From Gloeophyllum trabeum ATCC 11539 (Eukaryota; Basidiomycota; Agaricomycetes; Gloeophyllales; Gloeophyllaceae): a DNA stretch of 64,000 nt. The notes beneath the pieces are model-generated. The model ran no database searches and was not told the DNA's origin. It was given only the letters and a program-made list of their open reading frames with translations. Shown piece after piece: positions 13,297-24,766 of this stretch (position 1 is its first letter; each line of letters starts with the position of its first letter). Both the position numbers and the translations under genes were made by a program. The stretch is taken from the NCBI RefSeq assembly GCF_000344685.1, contig NW_006920420.1, positions 1,106,789-1,170,788 of the forward strand, written 5' to 3'.

Positions 13297-15580
13297 TATA
13301 CAGCGCAATGACTACACTGCGGAGATGAAAGGAGCTTTGGGGGCATTTGATCATCGTTATTCAGGGGACCTCGGGACTTCGGTCCATCCACGCCAATCAC
13401 GGCGGTCCGCTTTCATCCTCGTTCCCAAGTTTGGTGCGGCTGGTCGAAGCATCCGAATGCGTATCTCCAGGACCGTGCCCTCTGCCCAAGGCGACGTGCA
13501 GGCTGCTCATGTACGTCTATCGCAGCATGTTCAGCTTCCAGATACTTTTGCTCTTCTCTATTATTACTCTCAGCTGCCTTCCCTTTCTCAGAATCAAGGT
13601 AGCAAAACAGGTGGTAGCACGCAGGTCGTGCTACCCCTCGCGCAACACAGTTGGCACGGTATCGTCCGCGCGTACAGGAGACAAAGTCTCACGCGGCAAG
13701 AGACTCCCCATCTAGGGGCGTAGGGCTGGTCCGAAGAATGCATCATTCCGGACGATATCGCTCCGCGGAGACCGATATCGTCATGTATGATACTTTCTTT
13801 GCCCACCTCGCGGGACGACTAGTGCTGACTCATTGGCTGCCGTGTCGGCATTGGATCGCTCATATGTCTCCCTCATACGCCATCGTGATCAACGTCCAAC
13901 CCCAGTCATCCTCTCGAGCTCCGACACCTAATCACAGGAGCCTCGCGGGTCTGCGAGAACGTTCGTTCGATTGCTTTTGGTGGACAGACTCATGCTAGCG
14001 CCGAACCGCCGATCCTACCCCCATCTGGTCTCGGACGAACGTCGGCGGTATTTATCCTTAGAAAGGTAAACAAGGTAAACATGAATGCCCCTTCTACTGT
14101 TGGCTCTAGGCTTGAGTCTTGAACACCGAAGGCTTCTTCTGCGGACTTAGGTCTCTCTTGACTTTGGGGCACGTCCTCGGAAAGAAGGTTCCCCTTCTCC
14201 TCCTCCGTAGGTTGGCCCCATTCAATACTCGTAATTGTAGTACCGCATCACGACCTTCACCCCACCGAGATGTTGCTCAGTTTCGCTCAGCGCGGGGTGG
14301 GTTCTCTATCATACCCAGTCCCACTGTGGGCCCAGCTTCATTAGCAGGGTATATCATGAAATCAATTCCCCGCGTTCCCGCCTGCGGGGAACCCCACGAG
14401 GGGTGTCGTTAATACCATCCAAGTCGCCTGATGATGTCGAACACAATGGTATGGTACTGCGCCTTAATAGGTACGCCTCGGACTATGCCTCGGACGGCGC
14501 GCGAGAACGTTAACGTAGTCTGTACATCCCCTTCGAGGTCTCCTATGACCCAGAGGACTTTTAGGCTTGATGCGCAAGACTCTTTTCTAAATCCTTCATC
14601 ATCGCGCGAGGTCATTTGTAAGCCCCTCCCTTGATGGTACAGGGTTAACAAGGTGGCGACTGAGTAATGCAGGTCGTTCAGATGATGCTTATTGGACATG
14701 GTGAGCCCTTCTAGCATTCACATCACCCCTTCGTATGCTCGCTTTTGGCAGATCCCCTTGAGAAGCTGACTACACGAACTTCGTCTTCGATGCAGGCTGA
14801 GATGAACAATGGGTATCTGTATCTCATTAATTATTAGACGAGGATTAACGAGCCTATGGGCAGCAGGGCTTCTACCGAGGCTTGTTGGCGTCATATATCT
14901 GTAACAGCATGAGCATGTTAAATGACCACCCGTTAGCTCCGGCGGATCCCCCGGAGATGAGGTGCGTGAGGTGCGCAGGTGTTCATTCCTAGAGCATCGA
15001 TGTACAGTGAACGAGATGAACATTTTCACGAGAATTCAGATAGGTATCTTGTCCATCTCGTAGGCGGGGATCAATGACGCTGCGATTCATAATCGGTGAA
15101 CTTCTACCCAAGCCTATCAACGTCGTATCTCTATAACAGCCAGCATGACTTATAGGTCTTGCCTTCGCAGCTTTGAAAGGATCCGCCTGACATTACGCTG
15201 CGACGGTGCATGCGTATTTCTTGCTGTATGACTGATCTGGCGGGATAGGGGTGCATGAGATGCAAGCAACCATATGTCATCAGGTGCGTACCACCAATCG
15301 TTGCCTAGAGCGACTTGTATGGTGGATTATAGTCATCGATCCTAGGTATGTGACTCTTTTCTAGAGCAGCGCACGGGTGGCGTGGCCTCGCCTCGCCTTC
15401 CTGGGGGCCTTCTGTGGCTTGGCTGACGACATAGTCGACGGGACTTCCCAGCAGAGGCCTGACCCGTACAGTATGGGCTACGCACCTAGGCAATGTCTTA
15501 CGGCGGAAAAAGGTAGCCGCCGTTATATACAGGGTGCAGACCTTGGTGCGTTTGTTCATCCCTTCCGCCCTTCACCATCC
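13297..15580. other. Gene-poor stretch, no supported gene
   Basis: Open frames of up to about 130 codons occur on both strands but overlap each other and resemble no family I know. GC-rich hairpin-like segments occur (for example CCCCGCGTTCCCGCCTGCGGGG-type pairing near 14370). It may be old transposon-derived sequence. The diverged repeat at 14850-15290 is listed separately. Confidence 0.4.
14850..15290. repeat. Diverged direct repeat, about 230-290 bp apart
   Basis: The segment from 14868 (CTTCTACCGAGGCTTGTTGG...) resembles the segment from 15098 (CTTCTACCCAAGCCTATCAA...) over about 50 bp, including TATAACAGC/TGTAACAGC and AGCATGA. A second pair, GAGGTGCGTGAGGTGCGCA near 14959 and GGGGTGCATGAGATGCAAG near 15249, suggests the same duplicated unit. 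Identity is clearly below that of a recent copy. Confidence 0.4.
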
Positions 15581-15650
15581 TCTCGACTATGCCGCGAAGC
15601 AAGCTTCCTCCCTATACGCAGTCGTCGAACCGGACATCGTCGGGGAGCCG

Positions 15651-15863
15651 TGATGCACTTCTGTGTGCCATACACCAGGCGAGCGCTCCTTCTCTCCTGA
15701 TGGATGTACACGGGAGTCTTGCGGCTACCCAGACGTCCCTATATTCCGCACTGATGACACAAGTAGTGGTTGGAGTGCCATCTTGCACTTCAGTGTCCAC
15801 ACACCAGGCGAGCGCTTCTTCTCCCCTGATGGATGTACACGGGAGTCCAGCAGTTACCCAGAG
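15651..15863. repeat. Tandem duplication, about 80-bp units with 133-bp period
   Basis: The units at about 15651-15731 and 15784-15863 share GATGGATGTACACGGGAGTC, CACCAGGCGAGCGCT/GCGCTT and TTACCCAGA/CTACCCAGA. Both copies keep the same reading frame in the plus-strand frame opening at 15589 (HQASAPSLLMDVHGSLAATQ versus HQASASSPLMDVHGSPAVTQ). That hints at, but does not prove, a coding past. The unit is not recognised. Confidence 0.55.
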
Positions 15864-16381
15864 CACGGGCCCGTTGGGATGATTAAGACTCGAGCAAAGC
15901 TGTGGCTGCGCTTTGGCCAGGTGTGGATCCGAGCCCAGGGTTGGTAGGACGGGAGGGAAGAGCTGTTCTATACATCGTAATGAGTGAGTATAGGTTTTTA
16001 TACAGTTCTTTCCAAAAGCTGTGGTGCACAGCAGGTATAGCTTTTGACAAGAAGGGTGAGATGGCCCACGGGACTGCCACAGGTGGCAGGGCATGGGAGT
16101 TGTTTGACCTGAATTAGATTGACACAGAGTATCGTCATATCACTGCTTCCAGGCGCTGTATGTCCCAGTGAGCGCCGAAATAGCCTGACTGTGGGGGCGC
16201 TCAGACGCCACCGAGAGGTCCCCGATGGGTTTCGTGGGAGATTGAGTCCGTGAACTGTGACTACCCGGCCTTGAAGTTCCACTAAACATTCATGTATATA
16301 ATATGACAAGACACTCTGTCTGCAGCTGGCATTTGGCTGGCATCCGCAACCTCTTCCTCAAGGTAGCCATCATCATCCAAC

Positions 16382-17293
16382 ATGGAAAAGGTAGCAAACT
16401 GGGACTTGACTCCGGCAGATTTCGTATTTCACAGGTAAAGATTTGCTCTCTTCCGCCTTGCGATCGCCAACATGTTATACCAAGACGCCCGGGGAGACGC
16501 ATCGCCATCTGGGCAGCCTGGCTTTGTATTGCGCCAAGCTGGGTGCGGCTGGCGGTATACCGCATCCTGAAGCAGCGAGACATCATCGTCCCGCGTGTCC
16601 CGTCTACTCTTCAGCCTCTACGCGAAACATGGCAAGTACGTTACGGTTACTGAAGCCTTTGCCACTCAATATGTGTCCATAAACACAACAATCCCCGACT
16701 AGGAAGTTCTAGACGTCCTCCGCGACTCGAAGGGCACCCCTCATGACGCGCGTGCCGGGGAAGCAGCTTCCTCAAATGCCCCGCAACGCAAATGAACTGT
16801 CTGAGGAACAGCTCGAAGTATTTGCCAAAAATATGCGTGAATGGCTGACGCAGCTGCGAAGCCTGGGGCCGCCTCCATAATTATAATAATAATTATGGTC
16901 TGCGGATTCATGGGCACGCACTTCATGAGCTACCGTATAGACCACAGCAATTTTGTCGGTCCCTTCGCCTCCCCGGCGGAGTTCCACGCCCAGTACTTCT
17001 GTACTCTCCCTCGCAAGGCGGACCCGGAGATCCGTGCGCTCGCAATGCGCATGCGCCGGAAGCCGTACCGCATCTGCTTCACCCATGGTGACTCTCGCCA
17101 AATAACATTCTGGTAGACGAGAACTACGTGCCCGTTGGGCTGGTTGACTTCAAATGCGCGGCGTGGATGCCGGAGTATATACATCAGACAGCGGTACAAG
17201 GGGTGGGTGCGGATTTTGACTGGGGCGCTTCCTGGATGCGAGGATGAGTTGGCGGCAGAGATGGAGCTGTGGAAGTACATCTGTCCCTACTGA
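16382..17293 (+). pseudogene. Aminoglycoside-phosphotransferase-fold kinase, broken copy
   Basis: Paralogue of the intact gene at 42037-42974, in opposite orientation. Exon 1 (MEKVANWDLTPADFVFHR), its phase-2 intron and the start of exon 2 (IAIWAAWLCIAPSWVRLAVY) are still in frame. The frame is lost near 16605; YAKHGKYVTVTEAFATQYVS follows in another frame. Stops and shifts interrupt the middle. A short AT-rich tract (ATAATTATAATAATAATTAT, near 16876) replaces residues after GPPP. The catalytic stretch survives as THGDSRQ, with the frame lost between it and NNILVDENYVPVG; a short deletion after AAWMPEY removes the WDMTTS region. The family phosphorylates small molecules or is of unknown substrate in fungi; this copy cannot be functional. 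Confidence 0.85.
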
Positions 17294-17668
17294 TAAGCAC
17301 CGAAGCCTTGACTCGGCTACATATATCCGGGAGCTTTGAACGAACAAAAGCTGAATCGATAAGTACATACTGTATTCGAAATCTGAGGATAATACCGTCC
17401 AGGCAGTGTCGGGTCCATGAAATATATCAGATAATTTCAATGATGCAATTACATCTCAACGGACGAGGTGCGAGGAGTCGCGTCTGGTGAGCATGTAGTG
17501 ATATTCCATGACGGCTCAAACGACTCGACTTGAACTGTGGCAATAGTGACCGTGACAGAGTCACAGCAATTACGCCCGACTGCTTACGCGCTTGCCTGCG
17601 GCCGTGCCAGTAGTACCTTCTCAGGTCCTCCAATCCTTCTTCCTGCCATCGTCAACGACCCAGCGACA

Positions 17669-18361
17669 ATGCCGAGCTTCAACTTAGGTGCGCCCATCAA
17701 CACCGCGCTCCTCCTCTACATTCTCTACGCCGTGCAGCGCATCCTCTTCCCGCCAGCCTCGGCCAAGGCGAAGTCAATCCCGACGGAGTTCAAGCACGGG
17801 TACAGCTGGATGCCCAAGGCGCACCCGCCGACGGTGCTGTTTACGACATACACACCCAAGACGCTCGCACCGTTTAATGGAAAGGACGGGGGGAGAATAT
17901 TGCTGGCGATTGATGGGACGGTGTTCGATGTAACTGCAGGGCGGAACTTCTATGGACCTAGTGAGTTCTACTAGTGAAGGCTTGGGGCTGGCGCTGGGAG
18001 AGTCTGACACCACATGGCGTTGAGATGGGATGTACGGCAACTTTGCGGGGCGCGATGCGAGTCGCGGGATGGCGAAACAGTCTTTCGACGAAGGTTCGTC
18101 TCATTACCTTGCTTCCCTCGTTCACCCCCATTTCACGGATTACCCGTCCTCAGAAATGCTGACCCCCATCGACCAACCGCTCGACAAATGCGACGATCTG
18201 ACGCCGGAAGAGATGTGCGTGTCATACAGTCCTTATCTAGCTTTGGGTTTCGTTGTAACAGGTATCCTCCCGAACGTAGCGAGAACATGAAAGGCTGGTA
18301 TGATCACTTTGCGAACAAGTATATCATTTGCGGCAAGCTCGTCGAGAACGATGCCATCTAA
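17669..18361 (+). CDS. dap1: Dap1/MAPR-type cytochrome b5-like haem protein
   Basis: Exons 17669-17960, 18025-18093, 18154-18214 and 18262-18361 give 173 aa, close to family size. The N terminus holds one membrane anchor (TALLLYILYAVQRILF). The cytochrome b5-like domain starts at TPKTLAPFNGKDGGRILLAI and includes the signature FDVTAGRNFYGPNGMYGNFA across intron 1, then GRDASRGMAKQSFDE. The C terminus is GWYDHFANKYIICGKLV. Dap1/PGRMC proteins sit in the ER membrane, bind haem through an axial tyrosine, and support Cyp51-type P450s in sterol synthesis. All splice phases agree and no defect is seen. Confidence 0.93.
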
Positions 18362-19025
18362 TTACGCTGAGGATTGGTGCCTCAGGCCGAATATTGCGGA
18401 TCATTTAGAGGTTTGTACCCGCCTCAAGTCTGTGTCTCCGTTCCGCCATATTCAATTGATCTAGTTTGTCAGTGTTATACGTCCCGGAATTCTGTCGCTA
18501 TGTGTAATATAGTTGATCTCATCGCCCGTCTATGCTGTTGCATCCTCACCACCCTCTGAAGTCTACGCCGGAGTGTAAGACTCTCATATGGATTCCCTGC
18601 TCGTGACATGGTACTTGGTGTGTGTTCCACGTAACTCGGTATGTGCAGACTGGGATTCCAGACAACCTTACCCTAGTTCTTGTTGGAACGGTAGCCACTT
18701 CCTCTTTTAATAGGTCCATCATGCGAACCCATGTTACTACCGCTCTGTCTATCTCGCGATCGCTACACTACATAGGACTTGGATGTTCCTGGCAAAGACT
18801 GGCTTGGAGTTCCCATGCTTCCCCGCATTCGCCCCGGGCCGGTGTCCCGCCGGCTACGTACGTCGGACATGCACCGACGGTCACGACGCCCTTGGACGGT
18901 GGCCAGTTCTGATATTTCGAGCGCGTATGCCCTTGTGACCCAGCATTCCTCTCACAGTACAGCGTACTTGATTGTGATAAAATGTCGCCGGGCATGGTCA
19001 AGAACCTCTTCGGTTCCAAGTTGCG
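18362..19025. other. Intergenic between dap1 and BNR-4 gene
   Basis: About 660 bp holding the 3' flank of dap1 and the promoter of the secreted BNR-4 gene. No gene or repeat recognised. Confidence 0.5.
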
Positions 19026-20921
19026 ATGTGGTTTGCACGGTGTACAGCGATCGTTGCCTTGTGTGCGTGGTCGGCGGCGGCGGAGAACATATTGCAGACG
19101 ATTGGATGGACTTCCCTAGGTCCTGATCCGCAGACAGTAAACAGGCTTAACGGTGAGTCGTTCCAGCAGGACGCGTTAGTAACGTTTGGAGGTACGTCCT
19201 TTCCCTTGTCCTTGTTTGCCTTACACAAGTGGACCGCTCCTAGCGTACCAGTACGCGGTACACTACCTCCCCTCCACAACGAACGCGTCCGTCCGGCACC
19301 CTGCGCTCTCGAGGCGCGCTTTGGATGGCAGCAGTAGCGGCCCGTGGCAGACGGCCACGTTCGCGGATTACGACCAGACGGATGACGACGGTCATAATAT
19401 GTACGTGGTCTTCCCGTCTCCCTATTCCCGCCATTCTCATCTCAAATACTGAGCAGCATCTCGCTCGGCATCTCCCCCGGCGACGGCACCCTCCACCTCG
19501 CTTTCGACCAGCACGACAACCCGCTCAACTACCGCATCTCGGAGGCGGCGCTCGCGACCTCGCCCCCTCCCGACTCTGCCTGGGCGAATATCACTGCGCT
19601 TTTCTCCCCCGTCATGAATTTCCTCCCGAATCTGACTGAGCTGGACAAGGACACGTACTTCATCAACATCACATACCCGAGGTTCTTGAGGGTTCCGGAG
19701 GGCCTGCGAGGAGAGGATAAGCCTGATTTGGTGCTGGAGCTGAGGGTGGGGCGGTCGGGGCTTGGGGATGATTGGTTGTATACGTATGCGCCTGGCGAGG
19801 GGTGGGCGCTCGTAGGGAGGTATTTGGAGGTCAGTCACCCATTGTTCTGGTTGGGCAAGGCAAGCTGAACTGAGATGGGGGGTCAGGGTGTGAACAATAA
19901 CGCCTACATTAACGGCTTGGACTTCGACTTGCGTGGCAACCTACACGTCACTTGGTTTGTTCTCTTTCGTATCCCTCTATCTTCTTCCTCACGACAGTGG
20001 TGAAAGGACGTACCGCGACTATGTTAACGACATCGGCCAGAACGTCGCGGTAGAAGCGGGGCCGAACGGACCCGAGAACGTCCGTCTCTTCCCTCCCTCC
20101 CGCTGATCTGTTTACGACTGCCATCCACAGAATCACGACTTGAACTATGCCTTCTCCCCGCCTGGTGCTTCTCCACTCATGACGTGGAAGAACAACTGGG
20201 GTCAGATGGTCGGGAACTTATCTGCTAGTCAGTTACAATCCACTTCGTCCACGTATCATGACAACTGATGAGCATGGTGCGATAGGCGACGTCCCGCTCG
20301 ACGCAGAACCCATCCTCCCCAATAGCGCCGGTATCGTAATGTTCGGCATCCCAAAATACGGGTACGTACTATTTGCACTGTCCTCCGTGTCACGCCACTA
20401 ATCGTCGCACGCGGAGTGGCATCCTGAACCAGGAAGCACAGACGGTTGACCGCGACGGCCGCGTGCACGTCCTCAACCGGGAGAACACGACGGGCGTCGA
20501 GCGGTGGTACCACTACTGGCGGAGCACGACGGGCGACTGGACGCGAACGCCCCTGCCGCTCACGTTCGACCCGCCGAGTGTGAATAATGTCACGGGCACA
20601 CCGACGGTTATCGGGAAGCGGGGAAAGCTCGTGGCCATTCCGCCTTCCCAGTCGCCCGCACCCCTGTTCGACTCGTCCTTCCCCACAACACTGCTTTACG
20701 TCCTCCCTTCTAACGCAGCGAACTCCAGTGCGCTGACGATCCTCGCGTCCACGGCACCCGGCCACTTCCGAGATTGGCGCGTCGTATGGGAGGTGAGCGC
20801 GGGGTGCGGGTGGGAGCCACTGTTTGATCGGTATAGGCTGGAGAAAGACGGGGTGCTCAGCTTTTACCTGGTTAATGGGACGGACGTGGGAGTGTTGGAT
20901 TTAGGGATGGAGGGGCTATGA
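19026..20921 (+). CDS. Secreted BNR-4 repeat (sialidase-fold) protein
   Basis: Exons 19026-19191, 19244-19400, 19457-19829, 19887-19954, 19998-20079, 20131-20227, 20286-20361 and 20417-20921 give 507 aa. A signal peptide is evident (FARCTAIVALCAWSAAA). The body fits the BNR_4 family: DQTDDDGHN then SLGISPGDGTLHLAFDQH, GVNNNAYINGLDFD, RTYRDYVNDIGQNVA, NHDLNYAFSP and DGRVHVLNRENTTGVERWYH. The fold is a predicted six-bladed beta-propeller. Several N-x-S/T sites suggest glycosylation. Related bacterial and fungal proteins act on, or sit near enzymes for, uronic-acid or rhamnose-rich glycans; an enzymatic role here is inference. Intron 4 is only 43 bp and leaves Cys where relatives often have Trp, so that junction is the least sure. 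Confidence 0.85.
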
Positions 20922-21363
20922 ATGAGGTGGAAAGAGATGCGGGCCGGGGATGTGAATATGAGGCGACGTGAAGGAGTCGTGAGGAGGGGCAACGACATGA
21001 GACATGACATACAGAAGCTCCTCCTTTCGATATGGTATTGAATAGCATGCGAGGCGAATGGGCGCTTCCTCAGCGAGCAATGCCACACTGATCGTGACGG
21101 TGACGAAAGCACGCACTGTGACCGAACGCGTGCGTGGAGGCGCCACAACAACGATGCGTTTTCCCATCTCGCATCTCCAGCTCAAACAGGATATCTGTCC
21201 AGGAAACAAACCTACATGACTCTCTTAAGTTATCAATTTCGTATCGTGGTGAACTGGAACGTAATTATCGACAACTTGCCCGTGTATTTAGCGTTGCTGT
21301 GTGACCATTGTTCTCGTTTCGGGCGTTTGCGGCTTCTACGGTTTGTTCATGTTTTGACAGCGG
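20922..21363. other. Intergenic between BNR-4 and FunK1 copy 1
   Basis: About 440 bp; promoter side of the FunK1 gene. No gene or repeat recognised. Confidence 0.5.
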
Positions 21364-23769
21364 ATGGCTGATGTTGATATTCCTTATGAAGCTCAGGCCT
21401 CAGGCTCGCAACCCCTCCTTATTTCCCCCATCCGTCCCATATCTACATTTCGCCCCCGTCTGGAATCCCGGAGGAAAGACGTTCGCCCAAAAAACGCGGC
21501 CTCCGACATCAAATTATACCCTCAGCCACATTCCGGAAATCCGCGTAACTCCGATATGGTGAAGAATAAGATCGACGTCGTGGTGGAAGATGGTCTTATC
21601 GACTGTCTTTTCCCTGACGCCATTCTCCCGGGACCCGTCGACGACATCTACACCGGGATCACGACTGGAGAACACCCCCTGTACTCATCCGACCGAAAGC
21701 TCTGGATAAATTGTCCTGAGCTTACTAGGCAGTCCGACGACGGAGACCAAGAAGAAGCCCTAGCCGCATTTTTCACGACGGTCACTCGAAGAATCTCAGA
21801 GGTCGTGGGCAAACCCTGCAATCGAGTCATTACAGGTGCCTATGCGACCACCAAAAACCCTCTCCCTAGAGGGCCTGGTGGCGGACGCCGCCCCGAGATT
21901 GTAATCTTCGAGAACTCTGGCGGCGAGCCACAAACTTGGAAAACAGTGATGTCGCACTGGGAGCTGAAGAATAATGCGAAACCCAAGGCCAAGAAGGAGG
22001 CGGCCAAGCTTGTGGCAGACGGTGTCGAACTCATTTATGGCTTCCAGTACAGTCGCCGGTTTGTTGCATCACTGTCGATCCTCGGATACCAGATCACTCT
22101 ACACATCAACGACCGCGCCGGAGAGGTGTTGTCCAAGCCGTTCGACATGCATGCAGATCCTCATGCGTTCCTGCGAGTCCTGACAGCGTTCATGTTCGCA
22201 AGCAAGGAATACCTTGGGTTTGATCCCAGCCTCAGGCTGCTCGAAGATGGTTATCGAGCCGTGGTTATTGCAAATAAGGAGTATGTGATCGAGCAATGGA
22301 TCTGCACGAGCGGTCATGTCCAGGGACGTGGAACATCATGTTGGCGGGCGACTCGTGGCGGAGTCACGTATGCTATTAAAGACTATTGGACGAACGGAAT
22401 CGACTGGTCCTCCGAAGCCGAGTTGTTGAAGGAAGCGCGCGGCATCGAAGGCGTATGCCAGCTGGTGGATGAGGAGGTCGTCATGTTCCAAGGCAAGATC
22501 GACTCGACTGACTTGGTACGACCCAGTATTGCAGGGAATAGGTGCCTAGATGCACCTCAGCCGGTGTACTGTTGGACGCATAGACGTTTGGTGCTGGACC
22601 CATTTGCAATACCCATCACATATTTCGAAACGAAGAAGGAGTTGGTAGGGGCTTTCATAGACACTATCAAAGGAAAGTTCCTCGAATCCTCAGTACTGGC
22701 TCCATGCTCACGTCCACCTACAGCCCATAAAACGCTGCTTGAAGAGGCGAAAATACTCCATCGTGATATCAGCATCAACAATATCATGCTGGTCGACTCC
22801 AAGGATTCTACCAATCGTCGCAGAGGAATTCTTATTGACTTCGATACCGCAACGCGGTATAACAACGGAGCTGCAGAGTCTAATTTAGAGAGAAAACCTG
22901 GGGAAACTGAGTGGATTGTGAGTGGTTGCAGAACTGAAAAAAATTGTACAGTGCTGACGGTCTCCCAGGGCACTAAACCCTTCATGGCCATAGAGCTGTT
23001 GGCCTTCGGCGACAAATACGAATTGACCTACACACCCGAATGGGACCTCGAGTCGTACTTTTACGTATTCGTCTGGATCTGTGTCCTCTACGACGGTCCA
23101 AACAACTCTAAAAGGGACATCAATTTCGAGGAAACTATGCTGCGCCACTGGACAAATGGCGATTTTGAGACGGTGGGAGTGCGCAAGTCCGCGGCTGTCA
23201 AGGACGGGATCTTCTGGCGACGCCTGATCGCCGAGGTATCACCCTACTTTGAAGAGCTTAAGCCATGCCTGGAAAGATGGCGTGGTCTCCTTTTTGACTC
23301 GGAAAGCAAGACACACCGCGCGGTGCTCTCCGTACTCGACGAGGTATACGAAAGCTTGCCGGACCAGGAACCCTGTGCTGATGTTCAAAGTGGAGAAGAG
23401 ACCTCTTGTTCCGAGTCGGAGAATGACAAAGTAGACGGAGAGGCGGCTGCGGCGTTTCAGGATACGCTGGTGGGCACTAGGACGAGAAATTGTTCCCATA
23501 TTCATCTACGGAGTTCGATAGGTGAATCACCTACCCGAAAGAGACCACGAGACTCGGAGGAAAGCGACGAGGGAAGTAGTCGCTGCAATACAGAGTATGG
23601 CACCTTTCCCTCGTCTAGGGAGGCCGCCAACAAGGGTTCTCCGACATTGCTGGAGGGTCCGCCGAGAGAGCAATCTTCTTCCACACTAGAATCCGAACAT
23701 GGGCCACGTATGAGGGGGCCAAGCAAGCGGCTGCGGCGTGAAGCCGAGACATCCACCGACAGTAGCTGA
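21364..23769 (+). CDS. FunK1 protein kinase, copy 1
   Basis: A single open frame of 801 aa. By alignment with copy 2 it contains two 51-bp introns, 22673-22723 and 22918-22968; removing both gives 767 aa. The conserved N-terminal FunK1 region includes FPDAILPGPVDDIYTG and SHWELKNNAKPK. The kinase part has a lysine (TYAIKDYW), the catalytic loop HRDISINNIM, the metal-binding DFD in LIDFDTATRY, and GTKPFMAIELL in place of an activation-segment APE. The C-terminal tail is Ser/Glu-rich with basic clusters (RKRPRDSEESDE). FunK1 kinases are fungus-specific, greatly expanded in Agaricomycetes; their substrates are unknown. Both intron positions lack in-frame stops, and the first has a GA donor, so intron-retained protein is possible. 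Confidence 0.88.
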   Translation: MADVDIPYEAQASGSQPLLISPIRPISTFRPRLESRRKDVRPKNAASDIKLYPQPHSGNPRNSDMVKNKIDVVVEDGLIDCLFPDAILPGPVDDIYTGITTGEHPLYSSDRKLWINCPELTRQSDDGDQEEALAAFFTTVTRRISEVVGKPCNRVITGAYATTKNPLPRGPGGGRRPEIVIFENSGGEPQTWKTVMSHWELKNNAKPKAKKEAAKLVADGVELIYGFQYSRRFVASLSILGYQITLHINDRAGEVLSKPFDMHADPHAFLRVLTAFMFASKEYLGFDPSLRLLEDGYRAVVIANKEYVIEQWICTSGHVQGRGTSCWRATRGGVTYAIKDYWTNGIDWSSEAELLKEARGIEGVCQLVDEEVVMFQGKIDSTDLVRPSIAGNRCLDAPQPVYCWTHRRLVLDPFAIPITYFETKKELVGAFIDTIKGKFLESSVLAPCSRPPTAHKTLLEEAKILHRDISINNIMLVDSKDSTNRRRGILIDFDTATRYNNGAAESNLERKPGETEWIVSGCRTEKNCTVLTVSQGTKPFMAIELLAFGDKYELTYTPEWDLESYFYVFVWICVLYDGPNNSKRDINFEETMLRHWTNGDFETVGVRKSAAVKDGIFWRRLIAEVSPYFEELKPCLERWRGLLFDSESKTHRAVLSVLDEVYESLPDQEPCADVQSGEETSCSESENDKVDGEAAAAFQDTLVGTRTRNCSHIHLRSSIGESPTRKRPRDSEESDEGSSRCNTEYGTFPSSREAANKGSPTLLEGPPREQSSSTLESEHGPRMRGPSKRLRREAETSTDSS

Positions 23770-24766
23770 TTTACCTCCTTGTACACTTATGGAGGGCGCC
23801 CCCGCTGGGGCATGTAGAGTGGCGTCGTGGCTGCGCTATCGTGTCGGGCATCAGGATGGTATTAGAGTATTGTACGTCTGAATTCATCGATTTCGGAACA
23901 GACTTGGTGCAGTTGTAAAAATCTCGTTAGTAAGCGGGCCGCTGCTGCGAAATATCAAGGGCCAAAAAGGAGTCTGCTGGACCTTGCAAGGTGAAAGCAC
24001 CAAAACGCCAATGTCAGTTGTTTTGCAGAAATACTGGCTATCTCAGTATCTGACGGAGGAATGAGTAAACCCCGACTTTGTGATGAATGCTCAGTCGGAA
24101 ATACTTGCTGGAACATGACTACTCTCGCAAAAAATATATGACAATGCTCAGGATGCCATGTGTTCAGCATGCTACCCAAATATCTATGTCTACGGTAGCG
24201 GGCTCTGCCGTGCTTGCGCCGCTGGACCGTAATGGTCTTAATCTGATGTCTTTGCTGTGTTTGCTGTGTATGCTGTCCGTGTGTCGCTATGTTCTGCTTT
24301 ATTGGAACATTCAATGATGATATCTGTGTAGACTGTCCTTAGTGATGCTAAGTGTACGCAGACTCAAGCAGTAAAGGCCCTTCAGCCTTTCAGTTGAAGC
24401 TGATGGAGCCTGAGTACCTAGGATTAAATCGCCGTCTGCACTGGGTGTCGTTGTCGAGCATGCCGATAACGTTGGGCCGAGAGGACCTGTGGCAGTGCAA
24501 AACCACCTCGGGTTAGCTATAGCCAATGGCGACGCGTGTCGACCAAGTACGTTGACTAGGGAGACTTTCCGCGTATGTCATTGGTGTATTGACTACCGCT
24601 GCAACATATACGCATTATATACGCCTCTACATGAAGAAACTTCACTCCGCGTGAGACTGGCCTTATAATTCAGACGTGCTCGTATTGACTGCCGCAGACT
24701 CACTCTTGAACGTCTACAGCACATCACATCTACATTCATTGCACTGCTCCCTTCTACGAACTCACC
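23770..24766. other. Downstream of FunK1 copy 1; duplicated noncoding sequence
   Basis: No gene. From about 24240 the sequence has a clear reverse-complement match at about 33630-34100 on the other arm, including a GCTGTGTATGCTGTCCGTG-like run and the upstream region of the coiled-coil copies. Confidence 0.65.

Noticed and set aside
13325..13723. Plus-strand 132-codon frame after the MITE
   Set aside because: An overlapping frame of similar length exists, and neither has recognisable motifs.
24087..24317. Short hydrophobic plus-strand frame downstream of FunK1 copy 1
   Set aside because: The same region in the other arm does not keep the frame, so it is not conserved as coding.
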